Position numbers and translations under genes: made by a program. From Zygaena filipendulae (Eukaryota; Arthropoda; Insecta; Lepidoptera; Zygaenidae): 64,000 bases of DNA. Positions 35,690 to 48,179 of the stretch are shown here, in pieces (the first letter of the stretch is position 1; each line of letters opens with the position of its first letter). The notes below the pieces were generated by a model. The model was not told the origin of the DNA, searched no databases, and worked only from the letters and a program-made list of their open reading frames with translations. The stretch covers positions 5,037,001 through 5,101,000 of the forward strand of contig OU015652.1 in the NCBI GenBank assembly GCA_907165275.2, read 5' to 3'.

Positions 35690-36560
35690 GACGACGACGT
35701 GTAAGTGTCGCCGGAGCAGCTTTAAGTGGGTACCGCATCATTTGCTGTTCAGTCAACAGCGCGCACTCTAACTCCTCCTAATTGGAACGAGTTTGGCTGC
35801 AGGTGCAATACTCGAGTTGGCTCAAGATTAGGGGCAGGCGAGCTATCGCAAGTACACCCAGTACCGGGCCGTTGCCTCTGAAATATTTGATGTGCAACGC
35901 GCGACTTGCGGCCCACCAGAGCCGTCGTCGTTGCGCTCGTGCCATCGCCCACGTGCGCTTCCACAGCTACTAACTCGAATTAAATTAAGAACAATATTTA
36001 CCCTCGCAGCCGGGATAAATGATATTGCACAGTTTAGCCAGACTTTATGTTCAGTGACAATTTATGTGTACCCACATTCTTAGCATAAGCTGTAGGAGTG
36101 TTTCCACGCGAAACACGAGACGGCTTAATGCTAGCCCTGTAGAATATAAATTGCTATATAAGAAAGCACACGACACGTGTGTTTGCGGACCGAGAAGCCG
36201 TGTAATATTAATTGCATTTAATATTGAATACGGTGAACTGGTTTACTTAGTCCTGAAAATATTCTCGACGCAGATTGTTTATAAAGTCGGGATTTGGTTT
36301 AACGTTCACACAGACAAGCTGTAATGACGCCCCGTTGGGAGGAGGCTCGTCATTACTGGGGCACGCATAAATATGCAAGGCAGGTAACGTACATTTTCAT
36401 GCGACGTCGCAAGAATTTTATCGCTCGTTTAATTCTGTAAGAAAAAAAACGTGGGATTTCTTTTTCGGTGTAACATGACACAAGCGGCCGCGTGGGAACG
36501 GGCACACCGGCCTCTTTGAGCCTACGTCTCGTAGCTAAGTGCAACCGAAATATATTTTCT
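35690..36560. other. Repeat-free, CpG-richer block
   Basis: No transposon seen. It holds GCCGTCGTCGTTGCGCTCG, GCCCACGTGCGC and GACGCCCCGTTGGGAGGAGG. Frames are open on both strands at 35749-35973; none has splice signals or a recognisable product. A regulatory role is possible. Confidence 0.2.
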
Positions 36561-37247
36561 CCACTTTGTCAGATATTACTTTCTCTTAAATACCTTAGGA
36601 AGCGTTAGCGGCGGAAGGAAGGAGACGTAATCTTATCCATCAGTGGAACCTTCGTTGGGTGCTAATGTGGGCGCTCCAGGTAGTTATAGGCGGGTCTATT
36701 AACGTGTGTTTTATTCATCGTTCTCTCTGCCTTTATTGTTTGTTACGGGTCCCCCAAATGACCGGGGATGGTTGCGAAATATCCTATGTGCGTACTTCTA
36801 GCTCTTGTTAACAATTTTCGTAATTCTTCTTTTTAGTAATTTGCTTTGTAGCCGCAGCTGCTGCCACTACTACCAGATATTAAGCATGATAACGTTTGTA
36901 ATTACTTTATTGATCCTTTAAAATGCGGAACATAATTTTCCGTGTTTTTAACTGCTGAATTATGACCTCATTAAGGCTTTACATCATAATCCTATTAAAT
37001 TACGATCACGAGCTTTTATTTGACTAGCAACTTCGCTTGTATTTACGTATATTTTCTTTTAGGTTTCGAATTTTTTTTTAACTACTTCCTTGTATCTGAT
37101 CTATCTGAAATTTATGTTCACGGTATTACCAGTGCGGATGAAGGAATCCCTTCAGCAATTCGTTATTGTACCGAGGATAAAAGTACGAATACCCTACATG
37201 CTACAATGCGAAGTTTCAATAACATCTGCCTAGTTTTATATTCTTAA

Positions 37248-37291
37248 CTAGCTATTCCCCGCAGTTTCATTCACGTGAATTTCCGAGTGTT
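37248..37291 (-). mobile_element. Helitron-like 3' end fragment
   Basis: CTAGCTATTCCCCGCAGTTT then CATTCACGTGAATTTCCGAG; the rest is missing. Confidence 0.65.
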
Positions 37292-38251
37292 TGTTTTTGT
37301 TGTATAACGAACATATACGCTCGTCCTCTTTTGTGCAGGTAAACTTTCGCACAATGAGGCTGTGGTCTCGAGGAACCACCGCTTTATCTTTATTATAATA
37401 AGCTCCGTTCTATAAACCCCCTAGTCTTACTCCGATAACAACCGCTAACCCCACTATAGATACTATGATAAAATTATAAATAAAATATTTTTTTTTATGT
37501 TTTCAGGGAGTAACCTAACTGATATGAAGTTACAGCATCCTTGAGGGTCATAACAATACTTTTTATCTTAAAACAAAAAAATCCCGAAGAAGGTTTACAA
37601 GGTCTAGCAAAATTAGCTGAAAACATTTACAGGGCTGAAAGTATACGTTATTCCAAACAATATAAGGGAAAAAATAATATTATGAGTTTGGTAGGTTTAC
37701 AGAATATGAGGTAAATAATTTTATTGAAAAAATATTACAACTACATTTACAAGGTAGGTACACAATACACGTAGCTCACTAATACGTGTATACAAGGCTC
37801 GCGCTACGCACGTCGCACACAGCGAGCGATGCATCAGCCGGTCAGCTCGATCGAGGTCATTGATCTTAAGATACCAGCGCGCGGCGATATGTGTAAAGCG
37901 ATTGAGTGGCGAGCGCCTTCACAAGTTATTTTCTTCTTGATTGATTGATTTTTTTTTTTATTTTTTTTATGAAATGTTTATAACGGTATACACTTTCAAC
38001 CCTGTAAATATTTGCAGCAAGTTTTGCCAGACCTTATATATCTACGTAGATCAGTTAGAAAAGTACGATATAATTAAAATTAATTCAAATTCAAATATAC
38101 CTACTTTATTGCCCGAAAAGAAACACTAAAAATTAGACAGCTAAAATAGGAAGAAAGTATAGAGCAAAAGGCGGCCTAATTGCTAGACTCTAGAGAATGT
38201 TCAACACTAACTAAATTGTTGATGTCGTACACGTAAAAGTGGTAGTCGTAC

Positions 38252-38325
38252 CTCACGGTTTCACGTTAATTTCAGAGTTCCCGTGGGAATTCCGAGATAA
38301 AAGAACCTTATATCACTCAGGCACA
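38252..38325 (-). mobile_element. Helitron-like fragment, reversed
   Basis: CACGGTTTCACGTTAATTTC and AGAGTTCCCGTGGGAATTCC. Confidence 0.65.
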
Positions 38326-39154
38326 CCCTAGCCACCACCATAAATAAAAATTATACAGTATCGTGGCGATCATACAAATTGATTGCGCAAAAACATTTAG
38401 GATACAGATCGCGGTACAAGTCAGTGACTACCGACAGGCAGACATCCGGCGCAGATATTTGCAGTCAAAACAGAGTCGGGGCAGTACGCGCATGTCTTCC
38501 CGCTTCTGTATTATTTATATTAACTCCAACAAGCTTCCGATGCTACTTTATTCCATTGTGCCACTGTATATATACGCCGGTACCCGATGTCCGAGGCTGC
38601 GAAGTTTGCAACGAACTGACACCGGCTAGTGGAAACTTTTCGTGCATAGAATGAATGCCTGTCAGCCAAACGTAAACATGGGATGCAAAGTACTCGTTAT
38701 ATTATTTAGTTCCCAGATTGTGGATATCAAACTACGTTTGTTTTCGACGTCGGGGGATAAGCAAAGGAACAATATTTCAAGCGCGCAGGTTACTTTCATG
38801 TTATTTTATGATAAAAAATTATACAAAATAGAATATAATACGCTGAGGTGTAATAGAAAATGTGAAGTGATAATTTCGATGGCGAAGGTGAAGTTTTGGC
38901 GATGTAGGTAAAAGTTTTCAAAGTTAACACTAAAAATGCAATGGAAACTTCGGTGTATACAGTGTACCACTTAGTCCCTAAAGTTTATTGTATGTACTAT
39001 GTAGGTATCTGCCTATCTGGTATATAAGTAGTAAACTAACACCCACTTTTGCTTGCAATAACAGAGTTTAAATAAAATCTGGAAACAAAATCAAATTAAG
39101 ACTGTAGAAAATAATTGATTCCTTATGAGATGAATTTATGATACCTAATTAGGT

Positions 39155-39382
39155 ACCTAATATGCTTTGCCCTGACTGACTGGCTGACAACTGTGGTCAA
39201 CGCACACAGAGCAGCGACCTGAAACTTGAAGGGTGTGTTCTTTGTATAACGTAGGCATTCGATAAGAAAGGATTTGCCAAAATTCTACACCTAAGGGGGT
39301 GAAAAAGGGGGGCAAAGTTTTTATAGAACCATTCCGCGGGATCTCCGAAATTATCGCGGGTGAAACCACGCGGGACAGCTAG
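39155..39382 (+). mobile_element. Helitron-like element, second subfamily
   Basis: TATGCTTTGCCCTGACTGAC start, CACCTAAGGGGGTGAAAAAG, then ATCGCGGGTGAAACCACGCG and GGACAGCTAG|T. Confidence 0.82.
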
Positions 39383-39649
39383 TCTATTTATATAAATAAT
39401 AGTTTTTCTTAAAAAGCAACATGATTGTGCAATTTTGTGCATTTGCAGAACACTTTGACGACACGACAACATTAAGCAAATCCAGTCAGTGAAGTAATTA
39501 CTGCAATTTTGAAGTTCTCGTAACATGCCAAAAATTACTCCAGTTAATTTCTCCAATAGGCTTGAGCAAACAATTGCTAATAAAAATATCAACCAACTCA
39601 CTTAAAAGTGAAAAAAAAAACTTAAAAGTGAAAATTACAAAAAACATAG

Positions 39650-39965
39650 AGCCGACTTCAAAATAACAATAATGCACCACACTAAAAAGTTAATAATACC
39701 AAAATACAGATTTAATCCGAAAGATAAATAAGCACACAATAATATTATATTATTAGTGGTATGTGCAATACCTGCCTACGGATCAATTCTAAGTTAGGTA
39801 TGTCTATGTCTAAGTCGGTGCCTAGCCGAGTAGGTAATAGGTAGAAAGACTAACTCCCGCCACATTGCAAGCGTGTGAGGGGCTCGTCGTGAACAAAACA
39901 ACCCAAGTGAGCTGACACGAGCGGGCTTGGCAGTTGGCACCGTCTTCAAACCTACCTACAACGAT
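39650..39965. mobile_element. MITE, second copy of the AATGCAC(T/C)ACAC family
   Basis: GACTTCAAAATAACAATAAT and GCACCACACTAAAAAG begin it; GTCGGTGCCTAGCCGAGTAG and ACACGAGCGGGCTTGGCAGT match 3760-3840. It is longer than the first copy by about 100 bp. Confidence 0.7.
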
Positions 39966-39973
39966 CATAGAAA

Positions 39974-40150
39974 CCCGGTTTCACCCGCGGTAATTTCGGA
40001 GTTCCCGCGAGAATGGAACGGAATGATATATAAGGATAATATAGCATTATAATGATAATATAATTTTAGAAAGTGGTCCAGTAGTTTTTGAGTTAAATCG
40101 TAACAAACAAAGAATCAAATCATTCCCCTCTTATAATATTAGTATAGATA
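39974..40150 (-). mobile_element. Helitron-like element, reversed
   Basis: CCCGGTTTCACCCGCGGTAA start, TTTTGAGTTAAATCGTAACA and the end CTTATAATATTAGTATAGAT. It begins 9 bp after the MITE. Confidence 0.85.
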
Positions 40151-41799
40151 GAGCATTAATTTCATTTATAATTTAGTTAGAAATTGAAGCATAAAAACAA
40201 TTGAAAATCGATTATAATTTTTTTTTGGACAGAAAATAAAGTTTTACTAATGACAAATTACGTTTTCGCATACAGAGAATATGGCGGTGAAGTCGGCAGT
40301 GTTATTTGGAGACCGGGTGGAGTAAAAGACCTCTATATTAAGCATTCCTGTCTCTGATCTTTTCAGGCGAGCGCGGCACATGAACTCCGACTCCAACGTC
40401 TCAAACTTGTTATTTCAGGACAGTATATAACGCGTTTGTTTTCCTTCTACATTCACCTTTTAATATTATTGCACACACAAGTATTATACTTATGTGGCAT
40501 ATGTATGTAGGTATGTAAGCATTTATCTGCACGTTTGATTCTTTTATTAAACTCTTTGAGCGCCCTCTGACATTTTCTTCAGAATCGGTAATTTTTAACT
40601 TAAGTGACTCGATCATAATTTTCATGCCTAAGTTATATTATTATTTAATTTATATTAAAAAAGTAGCTAAAATATTCTCCTTTTAATTTTTTTTTACTAT
40701 CCTTTTTAATTTTTTTTTGACATGAAAAGGATATAGTCGGATCTAAATGTACGACCATATGCTTTTCTTCTAAATATTTTAGTATTTTAGTATTCAGAAG
40801 TAGTTTTTCATGTCCAGATTTATTTTTACTAAAAAAAGATATTTCATAAAATGTATGGCGATATCTGTACGGTCGTTGTGAACATTGTTTTATAAAAAAA
40901 TAAGTATGTTGTTTTTTTAATGGTAAGGGTTTCTTTTCTAGCATTTTTTTGAATATCTCGAGTTCCAGATGGAATTTCAAAACAATCGAATCATGAGTAT
41001 CTAAGTTAGACCCTTAGCAATACAACAAAAAAACCGCATTCAATTTAGTGCAGCAGTTTTTGCGTAGACGGTATTTTGGCTTCTATATCACTCACAGAGT
41101 AGCCTAAATTTATTTTTCTTATCTATCTCCCATGTACAGACATCGATCTGTTACAATTTTATTATATGTAAAGATTAAGATGTGGTTCTTATTTTTTACT
41201 CCAAAAGTCTTTGTACAAATAAAATAGATTTTAAGTTAATACAAAAAAATAATGTCTGTAAAGTTTTTCACATTCCAAACAAACAATTATTTGTTTAATA
41301 AAAGCATAATATTAAAACGTGTATTTGGAAATTAAGTTTAGGTATTGTGATTTTAATATCATACACTGGAATTTTATTAAATATAAAATTTTTGTGCGAT
41401 AATAAAAAAATATACATTTTTTTTGGACAAGTGTGTATAACCTGTAAGCAAAGCCATGTAACTATTATTAGTCAATATAGTGTGGCAAAATAAAAATCAG
41501 CACCAATTAAAAATTAATAAAATACAAAGAAATTTTTATAATTTAAATTTCATTTATTTTAAACTCAAATTGTAATAAATATCAAATAATGTCATTTTTA
41601 TTTAGGAATAAACAAGGCTTTAATAATGATAATAGCATATAAATGTGTGATTTTATTGTAACTCTACATTTTTTTCCATCTGTAATTAGGTATGTTGTAA
41701 AATTCAAAACTTCTAACGCCTGGTTTTAATATAAGGTGTAAAATTCGAGTACACTCAACTTCTTTTATAAAATAAGCCGACAAAAAGGTCAAGCGTTTA

Positions 41800-42340
41800 A
41801 AAATTGGCCGTACATTATAAATGAACTCGTTACAAACGTTAATTGTTGCCACAATCGTGGCGAGGTGCGGCATTAAAGCGACATTAAAAATGTACCGGCA
41901 TACACTATTTAAAGATTCCCATTTCGCTGTATTACTCGCGTGCGCTCGATTTACAAACGCCACTGGCCGGAGAGCCCATTAAAACAGATTACAGACAAAA
42001 AAAAAAACTCAACGAGCTCTTCGCGTTATGAGTTAATTTTGGAAGAATAACGCGCCTCGGTTAGTGTTTTCCCTTTATTTGGTGTTGCGGCCGTTCAGTT
42101 TGTTTAAACGCGTAATCCGGCGCTAAACACACCCGACTACGTATTATGGAGTCGGCTGTCGGAGGCACCGCGTGGAATGTGTGTTGTTCGCAATGTTGCC
42201 GGAGCGTAATCGTCAGACTATAAAAATCACTTAGTAGTGCTTTTAGAGTAACCGCTCTACAGTTACCGCTAACAACGTGTACGTAGAAGGTACTAGGTAC
42301 CAACGTAATAAGAATGTTTACAGCGCGGTAAGTGTTCTCT
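41800..42340. other. Repeat-free block, candidate regulatory DNA
   Basis: No repeat recognised. It has several ATTAAA and CATTAAAGCG homeodomain-like sites, TATTACTCGCGTGCGCTCG and ACACCCGACTACG. Two minus-strand frames of about 100 codons are open but their products are not recognisable. Confidence 0.2.
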
Positions 42341-42724
42341 GCGTCTGACAACACGTCGAACCACGTTACAAAATATACAATACACCACACCTATGATTTA
42401 TTTTTTCCGACCATTATTTTTATTTATTTTATTAATCAGGAATTGTATACAAGTACCGTAAGCATTAGAAAACTACTACATGACTTACACATGAGCACTC
42501 TACTTAAACAAGTGTCTCTAGTCCTAAAAAACATTTTTAAAGATTAATTTGTTGTACCTATCGTTTATTTCCTTCTTTCAAGAAGCGATACAAACAATGA
42601 CTTAAGTATCGAACCACACTGAAATCAATAATGATAAAGATCAAGTTTAAAAACTATTTAGTTTGATAGATATAGAATTATTATTATTAGATATAAAAAT
42701 TCTAATCTAATTATAAATCTTACA

Positions 42725-42807
42725 GCCGCACTCAGAGTCAACTTTAATGATTACTTAACTAATCCATACTTAGTTAAGTAATCATTAAAGTCGACTCTGA
42801 GTGCGGC
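42725..42807. mobile_element. 83-bp hairpin, probable MITE
   Basis: 38-bp arms (42725-42762 and 42770-42807) pair with one mismatch around a 7-base loop. The arm begins GCCGCACTCAGAGTCAACTT. No duplicated target could be fixed. A microRNA-like precursor is a less likely reading. Confidence 0.8.
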
Positions 42808-43329
42808 CGATAGTCTCACAATTGTAACATTCATAATTTTGACACGAATTTGACAAAAAAATGGATAAACATTAGAAATAAACAGACCAGATTCTTCAGT
42901 AACCAATAAATTAAAATTATACTCTGATCTAGATTAGCAGTAGGTAATATATCATGATATCGCCCCACTGTCGCCTCTAACAGGTGCAAAGCTCAATGAA
43001 TTCTGAAATACATTTTACATAACCGGTACCTATAGTCACCGCCGTCCATGGAAATAAAATACTTTCCAATGCACCAATAGAAGTATGTTAGCGTGCATCT
43101 GAATACATTTTCTGTAAAGCACTATTTGAATTATAGCATAACTTGTAAACAAGGTTCCAGGCTGTCGTTTCTGCTTTGTACGTGGGCCGGGTCGTGAAAA
43201 ACGGTTAATTTTATCCTTAATTTTGCGGAAATAGTATCAAATAAAATAATACCGAATTATTTTGAGTATTTATTGAAAAAAAAAAATCATCGATAAATGA
43301 TCGTATTTTATACTATTTATTTGTTGGAT

Positions 43330-43420
43330 TGGAATTTCACCCGTGTCAATTTCGAAACTCCCACAAGAACTCTTTATGCCAGGATGAAAGTACTCTATCT
43401 CCTATTCCAAGCCCAATAAA
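43330..43420 (-). mobile_element. Helitron-like fragment, reversed
   Basis: GGAATTTCACCCGTGTCAAT and CCAGGATGAAAGTACTCTAT. Confidence 0.6.
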
Positions 43421-43442
43421 TTACTCGTAATTATTCAGTCAC

Positions 43443-43604
43443 AGCTGTCCCTCCGCGATGTTAATCGCATTTTCGTTATTCCCGCGGGAACTTTTTGTCC
43501 AAGATAAAGTGTCCAAGCTGTAGCTTTCTATCAGTAAAATAATTATTAGAATCAATTCAGTAGTTTCATCCGCTGCTCTTACTAACTTATAACTTTTAAT
43601 ATTA
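43443..43604 (-). mobile_element. Helitron-like element, reversed, diverged
   Basis: AGCTGTCCCTCCGCGATGTT, ATTCCCGCGGGAACTTTTTG and the end TTTTAATATTAGTTTAG. Confidence 0.65.
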
Positions 43605-43879
43605 GTTTAGTGAAAATGCATCTATTGCATAAAATATACAGGAATAAAGTACTTAGTTGCTACGATAAAAATCCCCATTAATTATATTTTTTAGGATATA
43701 GCGAGTAATTATTTGTCATTACTCTTAATATATGTATGTATAAGCATCAATGTTAAGTATTAAAAAAAACCGATTGGTCAGATTATTTTGATTGTTCTTA
43801 TTTTCATGTTGCGATACAATTTTGTCAACTTGTTGTTTGCACTTGCGCGAAGATTATAATATGTAGCACCTAATAGTAA

Positions 43880-43942
43880 TTGAGGAATTCGCGCTGGAAT
43901 ACCGAAATTCATTCTGATGTATACCCGTGGCGGAAACAGCTG
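43880..43942 (+). mobile_element. Helitron-like 3' fragment
   Basis: GAGGAATTCGCGCTGGAATA then GGCGGAAACAGCTGTA. Confidence 0.5.
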
Positions 43943-43967
43943 TACCCATAATATTATATTTGGCATC

Positions 43968-44078
43968 GTTGGAACTACTGAAACGATTTTTTTTTTTAAT
44001 TTAATTATAGGAAGCTACATTATCCCTGAGGACCTATTGTGGGACTCGCGCGGATAAAACCACAAAGGTTAGAACTAG
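43968..44078 (+). mobile_element. Helitron-like 3' portion, diverged
   Basis: GGAACTACTGAAACGATTTT, GGAAGCTACATTATCCCTGA and the end AGAACTAG|T. Confidence 0.6.
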
Positions 44079-45169
44079 TTTTATATAATTTGCAGATTAA
44101 AATCTATGATATATTAATTACTTTTTATGCACAAATTATATTTTAAATAATCAACTGGGCATTTGACGTCATGATAAATTCAAATCGTAGGTAACATGCA
44201 ATATGACGACATGATTTAAACGGGCAGGTTGTTACAATGCTCAACATAATAATTCGAACCGTCACTGATACCACATGGAACACCAAACATTTCCCGTGTT
44301 TTTTTTTGCACGAAAATATATACCAGAACTTTAATATTTTAAACATAAATTTTAATAATAATTACGTGGCGCAGCCAATTACAAAATAATATTCCATCAA
44401 GGTACTATTTACGCGATTTCGCTGTACCTATTCGCGTTATAAAAAAAAATTACAACTCAAAAAGAAATCTCAAAAGTTTTCTGTTGAATTCGCAGTATTT
44501 CAGTTCGTAAAGTAAATATTTTCTCCTTTAATAAGCCTTCCCCTATATACCTATATCTAATTACACTTGATAAAAAAAAACAACTTCGAACCAATCAGAG
44601 TTTTCATGAAAATATAACCTACTTTTGAAACGTTCTGAATCGATGCTCCTTGGAACAAAGTTGAATGAGGAAGTAGTATCTAGCGCAGCCTCAATATTTT
44701 CTCATGATAAAATATAAATGGATAAAGTTTGTTTATATTTGTACGATGGGATGGCTTGGGAAAAAATATATATTTCAGAAACGGTTGATAAATCAATTTT
44801 GTATATTATGACAAAAAGATATTTGTCAGTGGTTGTTTGATAGCTTTAACGGATATATTTATTTTCTGGTTAGAAATTAAATATTACTTTATTTTTTTGC
44901 TATTATTGTTACCTACTTTAAGGATTTTTCCTACTTAATAACTCTTTTAGAAAAGACCATTTGATCTAATTTATTAATTAAGTATCATAAAATACTAAGT
45001 AATTTATCCCTAAAGATTCTATGTAGTAAATAATATATTATCGATTACTCGATGAACTCAATCATTCAATACTACATAAAACCGTCGAGAACAATAATAA
45101 TTTAAACAATGGAAAAGATCAAATAACTGTTATTGAATGTGAGAAGGAGAAAAAAATCTTAGAAATCCA

Positions 45170-45440
45170 CTATCGCGATCTTCCGCGTTCGTTTTTATGT
45201 AAATTGAGAAAATACTCTCTCTTTCTGCTCGATTTGAGAGGCTTCAGCTAATCTCCCGCCAGTCGACTACAATTTAATCAAAGTAAACAACGACGGGTGC
45301 CGTAATTTATCTGGATTATTTCGTGGCGAGTGATAGTAATCGACTTTTTTCGCCATCTGCACCCAACGACGACCACTCGAAATGCTAGCCGTTGTAACGT
45401 ATCGCGGATACTCGAGACGCAAGAAATAACAACATTTTAT
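45170..45440. other. Repeat-free block, candidate regulatory DNA
   Basis: It holds TCAGCTAATCTCCCGCCAGT, AATTTAATCAAAG, AATTTATCTGGATTATTTCG and GTGATAGTAATCGAC, which include homeodomain- and TCF-like words, with no repeat signature. Conservation is untested. Confidence 0.2.
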
Positions 45441-45708
45441 GTTATCTTCTCTGTGATGATATTTCCATTCATTAGGTAAGTGATGAATTATTTATGGGTT
45501 CAGTGATAATAAACAATGTCGTAAATTCGCAAGAACTTAAATAGATTACTTACATATATTTAATAATTCAATACGATTACTCCAGTGATTTTAATCATTA
45601 TTCTTCATGCTTTTATGCCTATTTATATCTGCGTAGTTTACAATATAATATAACATAAGTAGGTTTAATTTAATAAATATGTACATAGTATTAAGTGCTG
45701 TGGATTAT

Positions 45709-45709
<1 letters not shown>

Positions 45710-45744
<35 letters not shown>
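45710..45744 (+). repeat. (AAAT)n microsatellite
   Basis: About eight AAAT units. Such tails often mark the 3' end of a non-LTR retrotransposon, but no body is recognised before it. Confidence 0.85.
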
Positions 45745-45745
<1 letters not shown>

Positions 45746-45861
45746 CTACTGTATTGCTATAAATCTAACCACTACAACATATTATGGTATTTTCATTTCT
45801 TATTTGGACTTTAAGTGGTGAAGTATTTGGTGAATTCATTTATTAATTTCCATTAAATATA

Positions 45862-46369
45862 CACACCGGCAGAATTAGCGGAACATAAAAAGGCAGAGTA
45901 TAGAAATAATTACGTATATATATTAAAACAAATTATTATCAGGCCAGTAATAAACTAATATACATCTTTTAACATCGACTTTAAGAAGTTTTTAGTTAAA
46001 TTTTATTCAAAGTTATCAAAATTAAAAAAAAAAACAAAAAAATCTCTAGTTTGTGAGAACACAGACAATGTTGCAAATAAAAGTGGAATCACGAAGGGGA
46101 AACACACGTTATTAATCGTTCATTTATTTAGTGTTAAAATCACAGTAATCTTTAATTTGCTACATTATTTGTGTTCCCACAAATTAGAGAAAAAGTGTTT
46201 TTTTTATTATTATTTTAAATAAAATTTAATAATTTAATTACAAACTTTTAAAGTGTTAAAAGATGTATATTAATTTATTACTTCACGTCTAATTATTATT
46301 TGTTTTAATATATATACGTAATTATTTCTATACTCTGCCTTTTTATGTTCCGCTAATTCTGCCGGTGTG
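45862..46369. mobile_element. 508-bp fold-back MITE with TA flanks, Tc1/mariner-like
   Basis: The left end CACACCGGCAGAATTAGCGG and AACATAAAAAGGCAGAGTAT mirrors the right end ATACTCTGCCTTTTTATGTT and CCGCTAATTCTGCCGGTGTG. TA lies on both sides, the Tc1/mariner target duplication. Pairing extends through most of the element, and the symmetric AAATA-TA context makes the outer edge uncertain by a few bases. No transposase frame. Confidence 0.88.
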
Positions 46370-46839
46370 TATATTTATTTAAAAAAATCTACATGTAATA
46401 TGTTGGAAAGATTAGATTTAAATTTACATAAAAGAATCAATTTAGGTATATCTTACAATAAAATCGAATTTGAGAACTACTACACTGGGTTGTGACCGGG
46501 TGATAACGTAAAACAAAATATTTTAAGAAAAAATTACAGGCACTCGTGATTTAACATTTTATGGCGGTTATAAATGCTATTTGACCGGGGGGCAGGGCAA
46601 TTTATGTCCTTCTGGATGTTTCAATAAACTCTCACAAGAAATCGGGGCGTGAATTCGTGACAAATATAACGTATAAAGGAGATTGACAGGGTATGGACCA
46701 AATGCTGCCCAGGAGTAGGACTACCTTGACTGAGTTCCTTGCATTGCTTTATATTGAAAAATTATTTTTTTTTCAAAATCGGTCCCGGAGAAAAAAAATT
46801 AACGTCAGTTTTGTTTGTACGTTTTATATAGTATGTATG

Positions 46840-47291
46840 TTCCCCGATTATTCGAAGACGACTGGACCGATTTGGAAAATTCTTTTTTTGGTTGAAAGGG
46901 TATACTTCCGAGGTGGTACCACTGTCATAAGGTCAGGATCTGATGATGGGATATTGGAGGAATGGAGGGAACTTATCAAATATTATAGGCACACCTACCA
47001 ATTTTGGGTATTTTTTGGAATATTTCATGCATTTGCTTTCGGAAAGCACCATTTAGTGAAGTGAAACTAATGATGAAGACAACAGATGACTAGCGGAACT
47101 ACTCAATAATAGGTATTTCACAGGTTGCGATTCGATTACTTTAAGGTGGTTGCTGAGCAGTTTATGCTCATCACAGTGCATGTGGTGAAGTGGAGCTGAT
47201 AGTGTGTATCAGTAGAACTCCTCAAAAATATACATCCCTCCATCGGGAAAAGCATTTATTTATTGTTATTGTAATTAAGTATTTATTTTTA
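46840..47291 (+). mobile_element. Unclassified interspersed repeat preceding the tandem array
   Basis: GACGACTGGACCGATTTGGA, TTGAAAGGGTATACTTCCGA and GGATCTGATGATGGGATATT are blocks I know as repeated in Lepidoptera. The tandem array follows directly, so both may be one element. It explains most of the open frame at 46693-47064. Confidence 0.55.
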
Positions 47292-48055
47292 CCCAATAAA
47301 TAATACCTTTTTTTCCCACGACTCCTAGGATGGAATTAGACGCGCTTTATTTTACTGACTACTACTACTCTTAGGAACATATTGTACTATGTCTACATCC
47401 TGGGCAGCACTTGGTCCACCTTCCATGAATGTTTATGGTTTCCCAATAAATCTCAACAAAAACTTTTTTTTTTCACTACTCCTGGGATAGAATTAGGCGC
47501 CCTTTATTTTACAAACTAATACTATCCTAAGGAACATAATGTACTATGTCTACATTCTGGGCAGCACTTGGTCTACCTTCCATGCAAGTTTATTGTTTCC
47601 CAATAAATCTCAACCAAAACTTTTTTTTTTCACGACTCCTGGGATAGAATTAGGCGCCCTTTATTTTACAAACTACTACTATCCTAAGGAACATAATGTA
47701 CTATGTCTACATCCTGGGCGGCACTTGGTCCACTTTTCATGTAAGTTTACTGTTTCCCAATAAATCTCAACAAAAACTTTTTTTTTTCACGACTCCTGGG
47801 ATAGAATTAGATGCGCTTTATTTTAAAGACTACTACTACCCTAAGGAACATAATGTACTATGTCTACATCCTGGGCAGCACTTGGTCTACCTTCCATGCA
47901 AGTTTATCGTTTCCCAATAAATCTCAACAAAAACTTTTTTTTTTCACGACTCCTGGAATAGAATTAGATGCGCTTTATTTTACAGACTACTACTACCCTA
48001 AGAAACATAATGTACTATGACTTTATTCTGGGCAGCACTTGGTCCACTCTTCATA
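47292..48055 (+). repeat. Tandem array, about 4.9 units of 157 bp
   Basis: Units start with CCCAATAAAT at 47292, 47442, 47599, 47756 and 47913. The first is 150 bp, the others 157 bp. Each has a T tract, CACGACTCCTGGGATAGAAT, TACTATGTCTACATCCTGGG and CAGCACTTGGTC. Because 157 is not a multiple of three the frame shifts between units, so the short open frames here are not genes. Confidence 0.95.
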
Positions 48056-48179
48056 CAATGATTGGCATTGTCCTTTTGGAGCAAAACTTTCAAATATTCT
48101 ACGAGTTACCTACGTTACGTACCTACTTACCTACCGACAAATGTTTTCCTTATTTTTGAAAAAACGTAAGAAACGTTTC

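Noticed and set aside
39197..39601. 134-codon minus-strand frame
   Set aside because: Its downstream half is antisense to a Helitron-like element and the rest has no recognisable content.
40645..40980. 111-codon minus-strand frame rich in lysine
   Set aside because: Composition follows the A/T runs; no motif, no splice context, no recognised family.
46693..47064. 123-codon plus-strand frame
   Set aside because: Much of it lies in an interspersed repeat known from other Lepidoptera; no protein domain.
47539..48159. Four overlapping plus-strand frames of 63-74 codons with near-identical peptides
   Set aside because: They are copies of one frame in the 157-bp tandem repeat; each is broken by the frame shift between units.
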